A stretch of 64,000 nt of DNA. Origin: Symsagittifera roscoffensis (Eukaryota; Xenacoelomorpha; Acoela; Convolutidae). Under the pieces are notes generated by a model. That model was given only the letters and a program-made list of their open reading frames with translations, searched no databases and had not been told where the DNA came from. The DNA is taken from the NCBI RefSeq assembly GCF_963678635.1, contig NC_087064.1, positions 24,592,189-24,656,188 of the forward strand. The letters are read 5' to 3'. Made by a program: the position numbers and the translations under genes. Of this stretch, positions 50,751 to 61,013 are shown piece by piece. How positions within the stretch are numbered: position 1 is the first letter of the stretch; each line of letters opens with the position of its first letter.

Positions 50751-53700
50751 TTATTGCTGTACCAAGTTGGATCGGACTAGCAGATCCAACGGAACGGGCT
50801 CGCCTCTGGCTAAAAGTTTTATCTCCGCGGCCGTCTCCACTGGAAGGTCAGGGTGTCCAGGTATAGGATGTCCTGACTTGTCTAACCACCTAGTAAGTGG
50901 CAGCTTGTCGTAGGTTTCTTTATCCAGAAAGGAAAACCCGTCTTTGATCTCTGATTGGTTAGCCTGTTTCTCCTCGAGGCGTTCATAAAATTCTGTCTTT
51001 TTACTGAGGCTATCTGCGTTCTGGTGCTTGTCACGGGTACGGTGCTCTATGATCATGTGGTATCCATCCAGGCGCACGATCCAACGACCAATATAGCTTT
51101 GGTCCATCGAATAGGTCTTCAGCCAGGCAAGGGCGCGGTTATCCACACGTAACTTGGAGGGAGCACTCCCCAAGTAGGCCCTGTATTTTTCCACGAAAGT
51201 GATCACCGCAAACATCTCCGCTTTTGGTGCGCCGTACTTCATTTCAGTATCACTCAGGACTTTACTCCCGTAGGCTATCGGACGAAGAACCGTTCTCCCG
51301 TTCCACTCCTGCTCCTGGTGAAGTATGCCCGATATCGCAACCACTGATGCATCCGTGTCCAGCACGAACATCCCCTTCTCTGTTGGCATGCCGAGGACCG
51401 GTGCCTCGCAAAGTTCACGCTTGATGTTTTCAAATGAAACTTGTGCCTCATCAGTCCAGGTGAACTTTTTGCCCTTGTTTCTCATCAACCTCTGCATGGG
51501 GTATATCTTGTCAGCATACCCCTTGATGAACTCTCGATAATAATTTGCGAATCCCAGAAAACTCATCAGCTGTGTATCTGTTTTAGGTGCCTTCCAGGTC
51601 AGCACCGCTTCAACCGCTTCGGGATCTGGTCTCACTCCATGTTTGTCCACCAGGCGGCCCAGATACTTTATGGAATCCCTGAGGATTTCACACTTAGAGG
51701 GTTTACGTTTCAGACCCGCCTGCTTCATGCAAGAAAACACCTCCTCCAACCTCTCTATGTGGTCTTCCAAGGTTGATGTTGCAATCACGACATCATCGAC
51801 ATAACACATAATGAGATTCCCGTATTTCTTAGTGACGCTCGTGAGTGCCTGGGCCATCAGTCGCTGGAATGTGGCCGTCGCGTTGCACAATCCGAATGGC
51901 ATCCTCTTCCACTGGAACAGTCCCAGCTCACACGCGAAGCCTGTTTTCTCTCGATCTTGCTTTCTGAGTGGCACCTGCCAGAATGCAGAGCCCAAATCCA
52001 ACGTCGTGAAGAATTTCGCGTCTCCCAGCTTGGATAGGCTCTCATCGATGCGGGGAATCGGGTATGCATCCTTTATAGTCACTGCGTTCAGATAACGGAA
52101 ATCACAACAAAATCTGAGTTGTCCCTCTTTCTTTTTCGCCATGACCACGCCACAAGCCCATGGGGACTTCGACGGCTCGATCATGTCGTACTCCATTAAC
52201 ATCTCGATTTCCTTCCTACACGCTTCTGACTTGTTTGGGGTCATTCTTCTCGCCCCTTCCCTATGAGGTACCGAGCCCTCTTCTATCTCGATCTCGTGCT
52301 CTACAAAATTGCAACAACCTATGTCAGCCTTATGTTTCGAAAAAACGTCTGCGTTCCGATTTAGCACCGCCCTGAGCGAATCTAGTTCCTTGTCTGATAT
52401 TTTACCCTTTAGATGTTCTATCTCAGGTAGGACAGGTTTATTCGCGGCTAACTCTGCCTCCGTCGGTCTCTCAGGGAAGTTGGAACAACTAGACAGCCCA
52501 TCATCTGTTTCCGACTTCATTGAAAACAATTTCCTAGAAGATTTCAATTCATTCACTCTTTTCATTATACATTCTTGGTTCGCATGCAATGGACATTTAG
52601 TTACATCAAACTTTTTCAAATTCTCCACACTCTGAAAGTCTGTGTTCAGAGGCAAAGCGTAGCCAAGTTTCTTTCCCCTCTGTATTGTCACTGTTGTTGC
52701 TTCTGTGTTCAATAACACACTCACACACAGTCCGCTCTGAGTGAGTGAGAAGCTTCTTCCTAAAATAGCCGAGCTCTTACTGTTTGGATTTGGTACCAGA
52801 CACACCTGTCTGTCATTGCTGAGTTCATTCAAGTTCCTCATCCTAAACGTCGCTACTACGGCTTGGTTTGGTTTTAATCTAACTTTTCGATCCAGAAAAA
52901 TCGGCACCTTGGCCTGATTAATTAAGATCTTATTAAGGGGTCTTTTCTCATACTTTCTCTCAGGATCCTTGATCCTAATCAATCTGTCATTGAGATCGAT
53001 CGTGACGTCAAAGTTGCGAACGAAATCCCTTCCTAAGATGAACTGGTCGGATTCGTCCAAATTCTCTACTACTAGGAAGCTCATCCAAAGATGTCTTCCT
53101 CCGAGCTGCAGTGAAATGATCGGGGTTCGTCCGGTGACATAGATCGCTCCCTGATTGGCAGCTGCCAACCTGAGGTTTGTCGGTATGAGATCCGACCTTT
53201 CGAAACCCATGTCGGTCCAAGTTTTGACTGGCATGACACTAACCACTGCTCCCGTGTCTAGCAGTCCCTTTACTGAAAGTTGTCTGCCTTGCACGTCCAG
53301 AAAGTGTGCGGCCAGATCGGCCTCGCAACCAATATGCACCGCATCTTGTTCGAGCATCGCATTGTGTCCGATTCGTCTAACCTTCAGCTCCTCTTGACCA
53401 ATGTATATCCGGCCAATCTGATCGTTCGCATCAGTTATGTGAGCTTTCGTGTAGATATTGATGCCATCCACATTCATCAGGATCGGGTAAGGGCCATGGA
53501 CATCGATATAATGTCCGTCCACTTTCATCAGTCTCGGACCTCCCGTTGTGAGCAGCGCTCGCACTGCCCTGGAGTCCAGTTTGGGATCCTTCTCCTTCAG
53601 GTAGTCGGCATAGATGTCCAGGTGGACTAGTGTAATCTCGGATGGTTCACTCAAGTTCTTGACCACCTGGTGCCCTGCGACTGAGATGATGGACATTATT

Positions 53701-54881
53701 TTAGTCCCCGCCTTCGTCATGCCGAAAATCTTACCAGATATAACGTTCAGTTTTAGTCCCTGTTTCTTGGGTTCCTCTTTGTCTCCTGCTTTTGTCGTTT
53801 TACCCAGGACATTAAGATTTTCCCGAAGATCTGTGCTCTCCAGCTCCGACCTTACCCATTGCTCCACTTCTTTCGTGACTAGGTCCTGTTTGACATTCTG
53901 CAGCGCTGTCCTTGCCGCCAGGCCGTAATCCACCTTGAGTGGGCTAGACGACTCTGCTTCGAGGTTAGAGGCCACCACCTCGTCAGGCCATGTCTTAACA
54001 TTTTTGGTCGTGAAGGTGCTCGATGTCGTCTCCTTTCTCCGAGATTCAGCCTCGTTCATCAGACGTGCTCGACTGGCCTTGACTCCCGAAAGCGCCTCTT
54101 CGTGGCGGGGATGTTTCGCGTCCGCTACTGCGTCCCAAAATTGAGTACACTCCGACTTGAAGTGTCCCTCCAAATTACAGAAGAAACACCTCGGACCATA
54201 TTTCATGATGAGCCCTCTGACGTACTCCTCATGATCCTCGTCGGTCGCGTCGGCGTCCTCGAGAAAGTAGCCTATGGCCTTCATGTTCTGTTTGTATGCA
54301 GAACCCGCAGAAACGTGATGGTCCATCAAACCACAATTCGCACACGACCTCCTCTTGTCCATGTCATCGCGAGGTTTGTACCAACTGGAATTCGCACCAG
54401 TGTTTGTCCCGCTATAGTTGCCATAATTGCTGTAACGGTTTTGCGCCCTCGGTTTTATGAGTAAATACTCGCGTGACTTCATACGCAAGTCGTCAGGCGT
54501 GGGTACCTGGTCAAGCGACAGGGTGAAGTGAGTGGCCAACATCGTCTTCAATTCCTCACTCCTTACTCCATCCATGAACTTCGAAGCAATCGCCAAGTTT
54601 CGCTCGGATATTCTCTCATCCGGGTTGCTTCTCCTCCTGAGCAATTCAAGGTCGTCCAAGAGTTTATCTATTGATTCTTCATCTCTCTGACGCCTCTTCT
54701 CGAACTTCACCATAGCCTGGTGCCCTTGTACTCCAGAGCCGAAACAATTCAGCAGGATGCCGAATATCTTGCTAGCGCTGTCTCTCTCATTGACTCTTTT
54801 CGCCATTACACAACTTAATGCAGTACCCTCCAGGTTGCTCGTCAGCGCCTGCACTCTTGTTTCTTGGAGAGATTCTCTTCC
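50751..54881 (-). CDS. pol: gag C-terminus and pol: nucleocapsid, protease, RT, RNase H
   Basis: It is open in the -1 frame relative to gag. Counted from 54854: the end of the Gag capsid-like domain (1-110), a degenerate first zinc knuckle (C171, C174, then H but no last Cys), a full CCHC knuckle (C223, C226, H231, C236), retropepsin LLDTGA at 531-536 with ILGRDF at 606, and RT with the LDLGSAFWQVPL block at about 952 and YVDD at 1019-1022. RNase H follows with DTDAS at 1166, Glu1213, Asp1238 and NADSLS at 1279. This order, with integrase last, is that of Ty3/Gypsy. It ends at TAA 50751-50753, but the frame continues. Confidence 0.9.
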   Translation of the reverse strand, partial: GRESLQETRVQALTSNLEGTALSCVMAKRVNERDSASKIFGILLNCFGSGVQGHQAMVKFEKRRQRDEESIDKLLDDLELLRRRSNPDERISERNLAIASKFMDGVRSEELKTMLATHFTLSLDQVPTPDDLRMKSREYLLIKPRAQNRYSNYGNYSGTNTGANSSWYKPRDDMDKRRSCANCGLMDHHVSAGSAYKQNMKAIGYFLEDADATDEDHEEYVRGLIMKYGPRCFFCNLEGHFKSECTQFWDAVADAKHPRHEEALSGVKASRARLMNEAESRRKETTSSTFTTKNVKTWPDEVVASNLEAESSSPLKVDYGLAARTALQNVKQDLVTKEVEQWVRSELESTDLRENLNVLGKTTKAGDKEEPKKQGLKLNVISGKIFGMTKAGTKIMSIISVAGHQVVKNLSEPSEITLVHLDIYADYLKEKDPKLDSRAVRALLTTGGPRLMKVDGHYIDVHGPYPILMNVDGINIYTKAHITDANDQIGRIYIGQEELKVRRIGHNAMLEQDAVHIGCEADLAAHFLDVQGRQLSVKGLLDTGAVVSVMPVKTWTDMGFERSDLIPTNLRLAAANQGAIYVTGRTPIISLQLGGRHLWMSFLVVENLDESDQFILGRDFVRNFDVTIDLNDRLIRIKDPERKYEKRPLNKILINQAKVPIFLDRKVRLKPNQAVVATFRMRNLNELSNDRQVCLVPNPNSKSSAILGRSFSLTQSGLCVSVLLNTEATTVTIQRGKKLGYALPLNTDFQSVENLKKFDVTKCPLHANQECIMKRVNELKSSRKLFSMKSETDDGLSSCSNFPERPTEAELAANKPVLPEIEHLKGKISDKELDSLRAVLNRNADVFSKHKADIGCCNFVEHEIEIEEGSVPHREGARRMTPNKSEACRKEIEMLMEYDMIEPSKSPWACGVVMAKKKEGQLRFCCDFRYLNAVTIKDAYPIPRIDESLSKLGDAKFFTTLDLGSAFWQVPLRKQDREKTGFACELGLFQWKRMPFGLCNATATFQRLMAQALTSVTKKYGNLIMCYVDDVVIATSTLEDHIERLEEVFSCMKQAGLKRKPSKCEILRDSIKYLGRLVDKHGVRPDPEAVEAVLTWKAPKTDTQLMSFLGFANYYREFIKGYADKIYPMQRLMRNKGKKFTWTDEAQVSFENIKRELCEAPVLGMPTEKGMFVLDTDASVVAISGILHQEQEWNGRTVLRPIAYGSKVLSDTEMKYGAPKAEMFAVITFVEKYRAYLGSAPSKLRVDNRALAWLKTYSMDQSYIGRWIVRLDGYHMIIEHRTRDKHQNADSLSKKTEFYERLEEKQANQSEIKDGFSFLDKETYDKLPLTRWLDKSGHPIPGHPDLPVETAAEIKLLARGEPVPLDLLVRSNLVQQ
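54842..54881 (-). promoter_or_regulatory. gag/pol -1 frameshift window
   Basis: The two frames overlap for 40 bases, between a TGA that closes the pol frame upstream (54882-54884) and the gag TGA. A conserved Gag domain is split across the switch. I see no classic slippery heptamer: aagaaacaag is the nearest A-rich run. So either a non-canonical site or a 1-nt deletion in this copy explains the split. Confidence 0.5.
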
Positions 54882-56563
54882 TCAAAGTGTAACTTCATCA
54901 CCTCTATCCAAGTATCAATGCAGCCGTCTGATTCGTCTTTATATGATTTCGGCTTTTTCAGTGTTCTTCTTGACCTCTCTCCTCTCTCGGTTGACTTCGA
55001 GAGCTTGGTGATGAATGTTTCAAGAGATCTGTTCAGAGGCTCAAACATCGAGGCATACATCGTTGTGTCTTGTGAGACTGTAGTCAGATCTGGTACTGAA
55101 CTGACTTGTGGCACGGTTGGCAATCTTGTCTCCGGGGTGGCATCTGCCTCCGGCGGGACTGGATTCGTCCAGCCAGGCCTCTGCGGGGCTGCCCTTGGCC
55201 GCTCCTTGTTTCTATGTTCGTAGTTCGTTCTCGAGCCTTGCTGGGCTCTGGCACTGTTGCCCGTACCATCTCCAACATTCGCATGGCGTGAGCGCTCCCT
55301 TGAGTTGGAATGCTCCTGCCAACTACTCCCATTCAGGATCGCGTCAAGCTTCCGCATCATCAAGTCAGATTTGGCGTCCAACCTCTTTTCCAGGCCAGTC
55401 ATCGTTTGGGCGTAGGTATTATCATGATCATTCAATAATCGCACGATCTCTCTTGTCATCCTAGCCTCTCTTTCCTCTGACTCTTTGTTTGCCTGTGCCA
55501 GGCACTCAGCCAGGCATTGATCGGTGTTACGAATCAATTGAGCCTGGTCAAACCTCGCCTGCGACTTCACGTGCGTTAGCTCATCTTTCAAACTCTCTCG
55601 ACCATGGTGAGCTCTCTCGTCAACTCGATCTATCCTCTTAGTCATGTCCCGCCTCAATTCATCCAGGCCATTCATCACACCAGTGAACATGTCACTTATG
55701 TCACCAGCTGCCCCCAATGGCGGGGTTAGCCCCAGAGAAGACGAGGTCAACTGCGGCTGTAGCCTAGTAATCGATGACGCACCGCCCTTTTGCTTGTGCA
55801 TTGACGTCATCAGTCTGTCAAACGTTGACGATGCTCCCATCGTTATCCCATCTGACATAGGCCTGGTCGGCGAGGCAGAAGACGCCTCCCTGCTCATGTC
55901 GTTCCTTGGGCACGGTGTAAAGTTCACATCCGGATGGGTTATTTCCGGTTGGTCGTAACTAGAGGATAGACCTCCGGCTTGTAGCGACTTCGAGCGCTCA
56001 TCGTACAAAGACTTCCAACTTTTCTTTGCCTTCGAGAACGTCTGCTCTTCACCCGGACTCATACTCGGTATCATCGCGTTGTTGCTCTGCTTGGCCAAAG
56101 ATGAGTGTGTACTTGTCGGATGTGAAGGTTCCTTTCTCCATTTATAGCTCTTAGTCTCTGATTTGGACATTCCCCTGTACAACACTTCCTCCCGAGGTTC
56201 GACCTCGGGACGCTCCGAGGTCTCCTCTGTCCTCTCGACTTCCTCCCGTTCGAGGACCTCGTCTGGCTCAAAGTCGGGTCGAATGAGCGTTCGCTCCCCT
56301 TCGTCAAAGGGATCCACCAGCGTTTCGCTCGCAGTCCCGGCCTCGGCGCCCCGCCCTTGATTGCCATCGAGGTTTTTCTCGCTCCTTAGTTTCATTTCGC
56401 TCACTGAAAGATCAGGTTGACCTTTAGTCGATTCGTCTTCAGCAAACGCGTCGGACGCGCTGCTAAACGAGGTTTGGCTACGCCTAGTTTTAAATTTCCG
56501 CGTGCTTCCCTTGCTTAGCCTGGGAATTTTAGTAGTCGATCCTAGCGAGTCCCTGCGCTGCAT
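54842..56563 (-). CDS. gag: gag
   Basis: 573 codons from the Met of MQRRDSLG (56563), a start shared with element A at 27191 while the sequence upstream differs. The N-terminal 200 residues are charged and disordered. The middle, around residues 230-340, is coiled coil (RIDRVDERAHHGRE and following). An Arg/Gln-rich stretch comes next, and the C-terminus enters the retrotransposon Gag fold (IDTWIEVMKLHFEEENL). That fold is completed only in the next frame (LTSNLEGTALSCV), so Gag-Pol fusion requires a -1 shift. It ends with TGA 54842-54844. Confidence 0.85.
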   Translation of the reverse strand: MQRRDSLGSTTKIPRLSKGSTRKFKTRRSQTSFSSASDAFAEDESTKGQPDLSVSEMKLRSEKNLDGNQGRGAEAGTASETLVDPFDEGERTLIRPDFEPDEVLEREEVERTEETSERPEVEPREEVLYRGMSKSETKSYKWRKEPSHPTSTHSSLAKQSNNAMIPSMSPGEEQTFSKAKKSWKSLYDERSKSLQAGGLSSSYDQPEITHPDVNFTPCPRNDMSREASSASPTRPMSDGITMGASSTFDRLMTSMHKQKGGASSITRLQPQLTSSSLGLTPPLGAAGDISDMFTGVMNGLDELRRDMTKRIDRVDERAHHGRESLKDELTHVKSQARFDQAQLIRNTDQCLAECLAQANKESEEREARMTREIVRLLNDHDNTYAQTMTGLEKRLDAKSDLMMRKLDAILNGSSWQEHSNSRERSRHANVGDGTGNSARAQQGSRTNYEHRNKERPRAAPQRPGWTNPVPPEADATPETRLPTVPQVSSVPDLTTVSQDTTMYASMFEPLNRSLETFITKLSKSTERGERSRRTLKKPKSYKDESDGCIDTWIEVMKLHFEEENLSKKQECRR

Positions 56564-59500
56564 AGTTTTTAACAAAATGAAAATATTCGTAATTTGATGG
56601 CAATGCAAACGTACCACAAACAAGATCTAGTTAAATCACTTAACGCTGCCTACTCGATTCCGTCAGTATCAAAATGTCTCTTAGATCTCTCACGACTAAA
56701 CTAGTGACTCAGCTAAAGTTACACACAGGGTCTACCCAGTATTGATATAATGCTAACTCAACCCTGTTGTATAGTATAACAGTATCACTAAGTTTCCACA
56801 AGATATAATCGACACACAAAACACAATCGATAATCAGATAAGAATATCCTACAGGTGACAGCGACCTTTCATCCGTATTAATTTACGGCCACTTTCTTAT
56901 CAAGTCACTGCGTTGTTAAAATCAAACAATCTTTGGTAAAAAGCAGTGATGATTCAGAAATAGATAAATAAAACTTAGTCTTAAAGAAAAAGACTTCCCC
57001 CAATCGGAACGATCCGAAAGAACGAAGCCCAGGACACAGTCTTCTCAAGTGGGTGTGTATCTGCCTAATACACCCACCGAGTCCTTCTTTTAGGTGTCCT
57101 GCGATTGCCCGAGCTGTCCTACTAAGTAGCTCAAGGCAACCTCTGATCGCAAATTCGTCAAGTCTATGAAAAAGCTCTCCCACACTCGGACTGCTCCAAG
57201 TGCACGAGAGTAGGGAACAATTCTTCTTCTCAAGTGGGTGTGTATTTGCCTAATACACCCACCGAGGTCTTCCTTTATTTGTTCCCGGATTGCCCGAACT
57301 TTTCTATTAGGTAGCTCAAGGCAACCACACGACCAAAATCACAATAAAAAAAAAATTTTTTTTGTTCGGATACTTCTGATACACCCAATATAGAATCCAA
57401 AGTTGATCACGAATTTCCGGGTCAGAATGGGTTCTTATGATCCTGATAAACACGCCTAATAACCTAATATGATCCTAATTAAATGGATATTTTCCGTTTC
57501 CCAAATTGCCACAGAAGGTTTACTCAAGTCTCTAACAAGGAAGATCGTTAGAAGGTTTAAGACACTCCGGAGGGTTACCTCGGAGGGTACCTTGATCACC
57601 CAAGTTACTTCGGAGGGTACCTTAATCACCCAAGTTACTTCGGAGGGTCCCCCTAAATTTACTAAGGAGGGTCAATAAGATGCTTAATATGCTCCGGAGG
57701 GTTACTTCGGAGGGTACCTCCAAAATTTTCAAATTTTTTGATCTCGCTTAGAAGGTTCTCCCACTAGCTTCAAAAAGCGTCAAAACAAGCTAGGAGCTCT
57801 AAGGGGAGCTGTTTTAACTTCTTTGGGTGATCTCGTGGAAATCTTCCACTAAGGAGGGTTGCTAAGGGGTTTAGCTGACTCCGGAGGGTCACTTCGGAGG
57901 GTTCCCCCAAAATCAAGAAAAAGGGTTATATCACCGCAGTAAAGCCTCTGAGAGCGGTCTACCTGTCTTAAAACTAGGTTGGCTGACTCGGTCAACCTTC
58001 CCAGTAGGATAAAAGGTGATTTTATCAAAATCTTATGCCGCTCGGAGGGTTTCTCGTGATTTGGACCCTCCGAACCAACAAATTCTGAAAAGTTTTTCTT
58101 TTCCGAAATAATCAATCCCCAAAACGGTTGCGATTCGGAAAAGTGGTCAAAAACGTCGACTTATGGTACCAAAATTATCCCGATCGGATAACTAGTCTTT
58201 GAGAAATCGCCAAAAACGCGTTCGTCAAAATGGCCTTTTTTCACCACCTGTATAGGTTCTGAAAGACTTTTTCCGCAATTCCGGTCGAAAGTGCCTAAAA
58301 ATACTTGAAATGAGCGTAGTAGCCCTGTACGGCACTAGAATAACGCAAAAAACTTGACCAAAATTGGTTTAGGAACAAAAATTTGGCCAAAAACTATCAA
58401 ATTTGGACCCTCCGATTCCTTCCTTTTCCAAACCTTAAGTCGTTAGCTCTATCCACGGAGCTACTCGGAGGGTTACCCAAAAATTTCTCTAGTAACCGAG
58501 CACGTTAAGCTAGCACGCTCCTATAGCAAAAAATTTTATTGCTCTAACTCTAAAAACTCAAAAACTCGATCCCCAAAACAGATTGACAAAATACAGAAAA
58601 TTATCAAAATTTTGATCGAAAAATTTCCGTTTTTCTAACTTCTACTGAGTCTTTGCTCACGCGGTTTCTTTAGTGAAGGGGATCGAACTACGTAGCTACT
58701 CTCTATATAAAAGCTTTTTGCCTATCGGAAAAGCTCGGATATCCGAAAATTTGGGGGTCTACAGTTTGATCGAAAATCGATGATTTTCGACAGAATTGGG
58801 TGTTTTTTGGGTCTAATTTAGGAGATAAGTAATATGTAATAAGGATAATAACCTATTAGTAGTCGTTAATGAATAGTACTATACCCTCCTTTGCACCAAA
58901 ATACCCGAATTAAGACCCTTAACTCGGAAATTTGTAATCGATGGAGGGTACAATCGGACCGCGCCAATCGTGCCCCCCACCACTTAAGTTTTAACGAAAT
59001 AGTACCCGAACGATACTAAAATTGCTTCAACGATACCCAACAGTCGTTGCGGATGTTGTCCTTGATGTCCCTGTTGAGTGTGGAACACGTTGATCAGCTT
59101 GCCACTCTACCCTCCGGCCACCGGCAAAATCACCATTAACGTGCTTAAACACTCAAATTACACTCGAGGGAGGGTATCCAACCCTTCACCAAAACATACA
59201 ATCTTTCTATCAGAAACGATATAAATCAATCTGAAACAACAACAAATAGGAAGTTCAGATCACATCTCGTCCGGAAATAACATATAAACTGTCACTTTAC
59301 ATTTTTTTACTGTTTTTGGTCTTTTTTGGATTTTTTTTTACTGTTTTTTGTACTTTTTTGTTTTTAAATAAATTTATTTTTGGCTTTTTCTTGGTTATAC
59401 ACTATTTTTGTTTGGTTTTATACTTTCTTTTTAATTGTTTTTGGTCCTGGGGCCTCAGGACAAGTGGGCTCTAGATTTCCCACCTAACCCTCCGGCCCCC

Positions 59501-59702
59501 GGAATTTTCGGTGTTAACTAAGTTAAAAAGCTAAATTGTACTAGACGGAGGGTACGCACATTCCCCCTAGTACAACAACGGTCATTAAGGCCTCTAACTC
59601 GGGCATACGCCCGGAGCGGAAGGTACGTCACTGAAACGCCTGCTGATCATGATGGTTTCATGCCTTTAACAGGCCCACCCAGGAGCGCCATAAAAACGTC
59701 TA
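56564..59702 (-). other. Leader of the 24-kb element, 3.1 kb, repeat-rich
   Basis: Noncoding. From the LTR it carries, in minus-strand order, the primer-site block, ccggagggtta..ggtgggaaa, A-rich sequence, the cagtttatatgttatttccgg block, the 540-bp piece (58200-58740), a stretch rich in CCGGAGGG/CCCTCCGA words (57540-58100) and one unit of about 880 bp (57480-56760). It is the single-copy version of what element A has amplified to 14 kb. I see no gene here. Confidence 0.75.
59673..59690 (-). promoter_or_regulatory. Putative primer-binding site, 12 nt inside the LTR
   Basis: TGGCGCTCCTGGGTGGGC starts 12 bases after the 5' LTR end. It begins with TGG, the complement of a tRNA CCA tail, and is the best-conserved word of the leader in all five 5'-end copies (699, 3493, 13125, 30327 and here). 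I could not name a matching tRNA. The 12-nt spacing is larger than usual. Confidence 0.4.
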
Positions 59703-60586
59703 TGTAACATTCGCCCAAATACTACACAGCGACGGAGCGTAGGAAAAGTACCTATTAACGACTGGCAGGCGTCAGTTACCTTAATCCTACTCGCTTTTCA
59801 CCGTCTCGACCTTGCCAGTTGATTTTCTGGTCTGTCTAGGGCAAAGCAAAAAGTTACCATTTTTAGGCCATCAGTCAAACGACTTTTGATCAGCTTTCGT
59901 TTGCATGCGAACACAACCACATAGCTGAGCCTCGGATCCTCAGACTACGTGATTGTCATTAAAAACACGGCTCGAACAACCTATTTTAACATGTTTTTGT
60001 GTGACAGTTCTATATTAAATCCATTGGAGATGGATTGACCCTTTCGTCTTTCTAACTACTCATGCTCTGAAATATCAAACAATAACGGTGTTAATTAAGA
60101 GACCTATGACATTCCAGTAGCTATAAAGTTAGTTTATACAGTCCCTTCACATAGAACAGTCTCTGGGGGACCAAGCCTCCGCTCCCGTAATATTCCTGAG
60201 ATAACGCTCTTATCTCTTATAATTCGTGTCCCGGGAGGGTTCCGTGGTATATTTCTTCCCCCACTGAAGCCTCCTTCTCCACCAATATCTATTAACAAGT
60301 GTCTTATCGTGCGTTGTTGCCACGATAAGAGGCTTCGTGTTTTCCGTCTCTGGTACGACTGTTTTTCACAATATCTGTCGTTGTTCTGATTTTCGTCACT
60401 TTTTCAGTCAAAATGGCCGTTTTTCGTATTTCTGAGAAATATTCTTCTTCCAATCGAAATTTTAAAAATAAAAATTCTAGAATATTCCGACCCTCCTTCG
60501 CAATACTTTTTCATCAATAAAGCCTTTAGTCGTTCTTTTTTACGTCGCCGGAAGGTTGTGCTGTGCCAGTCTGGCAGAATGGCACA
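59703..60586 (-). repeat. 5' LTR of the 24-kb element
   Basis: 884 bp, minus orientation, the partner of 36149-37032. Outside it, at 60587, the ORF3 of element B begins in frame with the other flank. The transcription start and poly(A) signal were not identified with confidence. Confidence 0.92.
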
Positions 60587-61013
60587 GCACTATACTCAAT
60601 GTTGCCACATCTTCGTCCTCCGCCGGTGCTAATCTCACTCGTTCCGTGACTTCCTCGATCAGGCTCGCATGGGGATGTGGGCATCAGGAGGGCCTCAGCA
60701 GTTTCCACACCACTCCCAGATTCGTGACCAAGATGCCATTCCCAATACCCATCTTCAGCTCGACTCTTTTACTTGAGCGCGGCACGCTTATCACCTCTGG
60801 TGTCTTCTCGAGAATCAAACCCAAGCTCGGTCTCTCTCTCTCTCTCTACTGTGTCTATTTCCACCATCTTCTCTGTCTCCAAAACTTTAGTAGCTCCGCC
60901 ACCTCGTAGTTTCTGTGAGCGCCTCCGGCTTCCGAGTCCAGGAAAGGGTTGTACGCCATCCCCATCACTCCAGACACATACTGGTATTCTCCCTTCTTGA
61001 TGGGTTTCAAGTT
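60587..61013 (-). pseudogene. Element B ORF3, segment before the insertion
   Basis: It keeps QYVSG..GMAYNPF, LKFW, SLGLILEK and PSWCPHP in the order of module 5 of the young element. The frame holds two TAG codons in a Gln/Arg-rich spot near 60860. Its last codons before the LTR join in frame to 36148 once a shared tgc is counted once. The 24-kb element therefore sits in the middle of module 5. Confidence 0.65.

Larger units (their letters stand above)
36149..60586 (-). mobile_element. 24.4-kb Ty3/Gypsy-like LTR retrotransposon with macro extension and giant ORF3
   Basis: It is bounded by two 884-bp direct repeats starting TGT and ending ACA. I count about seven differences between them (about 0.8%), so the insertion is recent. 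Minus-strand order: LTR, primer-site block, 3.1-kb leader, gag, pol (PR-RT-RH-IN), macro-like extension, ORF3, tail, PPT, LTR. It is inserted in ORF3 of a relative, element B. The flanks share only tgc: removing one copy restores the interrupted reading frame, but a clean 4-6 bp target-site duplication is not visible. Typical Ty3/Gypsy elements are 5-12 kb, and the excess here is mainly ORF3 and the leader. Confidence 0.9.

Noticed and set aside
36149-60586. Full reassignment of TAA/TAG to glutamine in this genome
   Set aside because: ORF3, gag and pol use CAA and CAG for almost all glutamines and have only a handful of TAA/TAG. A reassigned code should show many more. Element B and the LINE also have in-frame TGA from ordinary decay.
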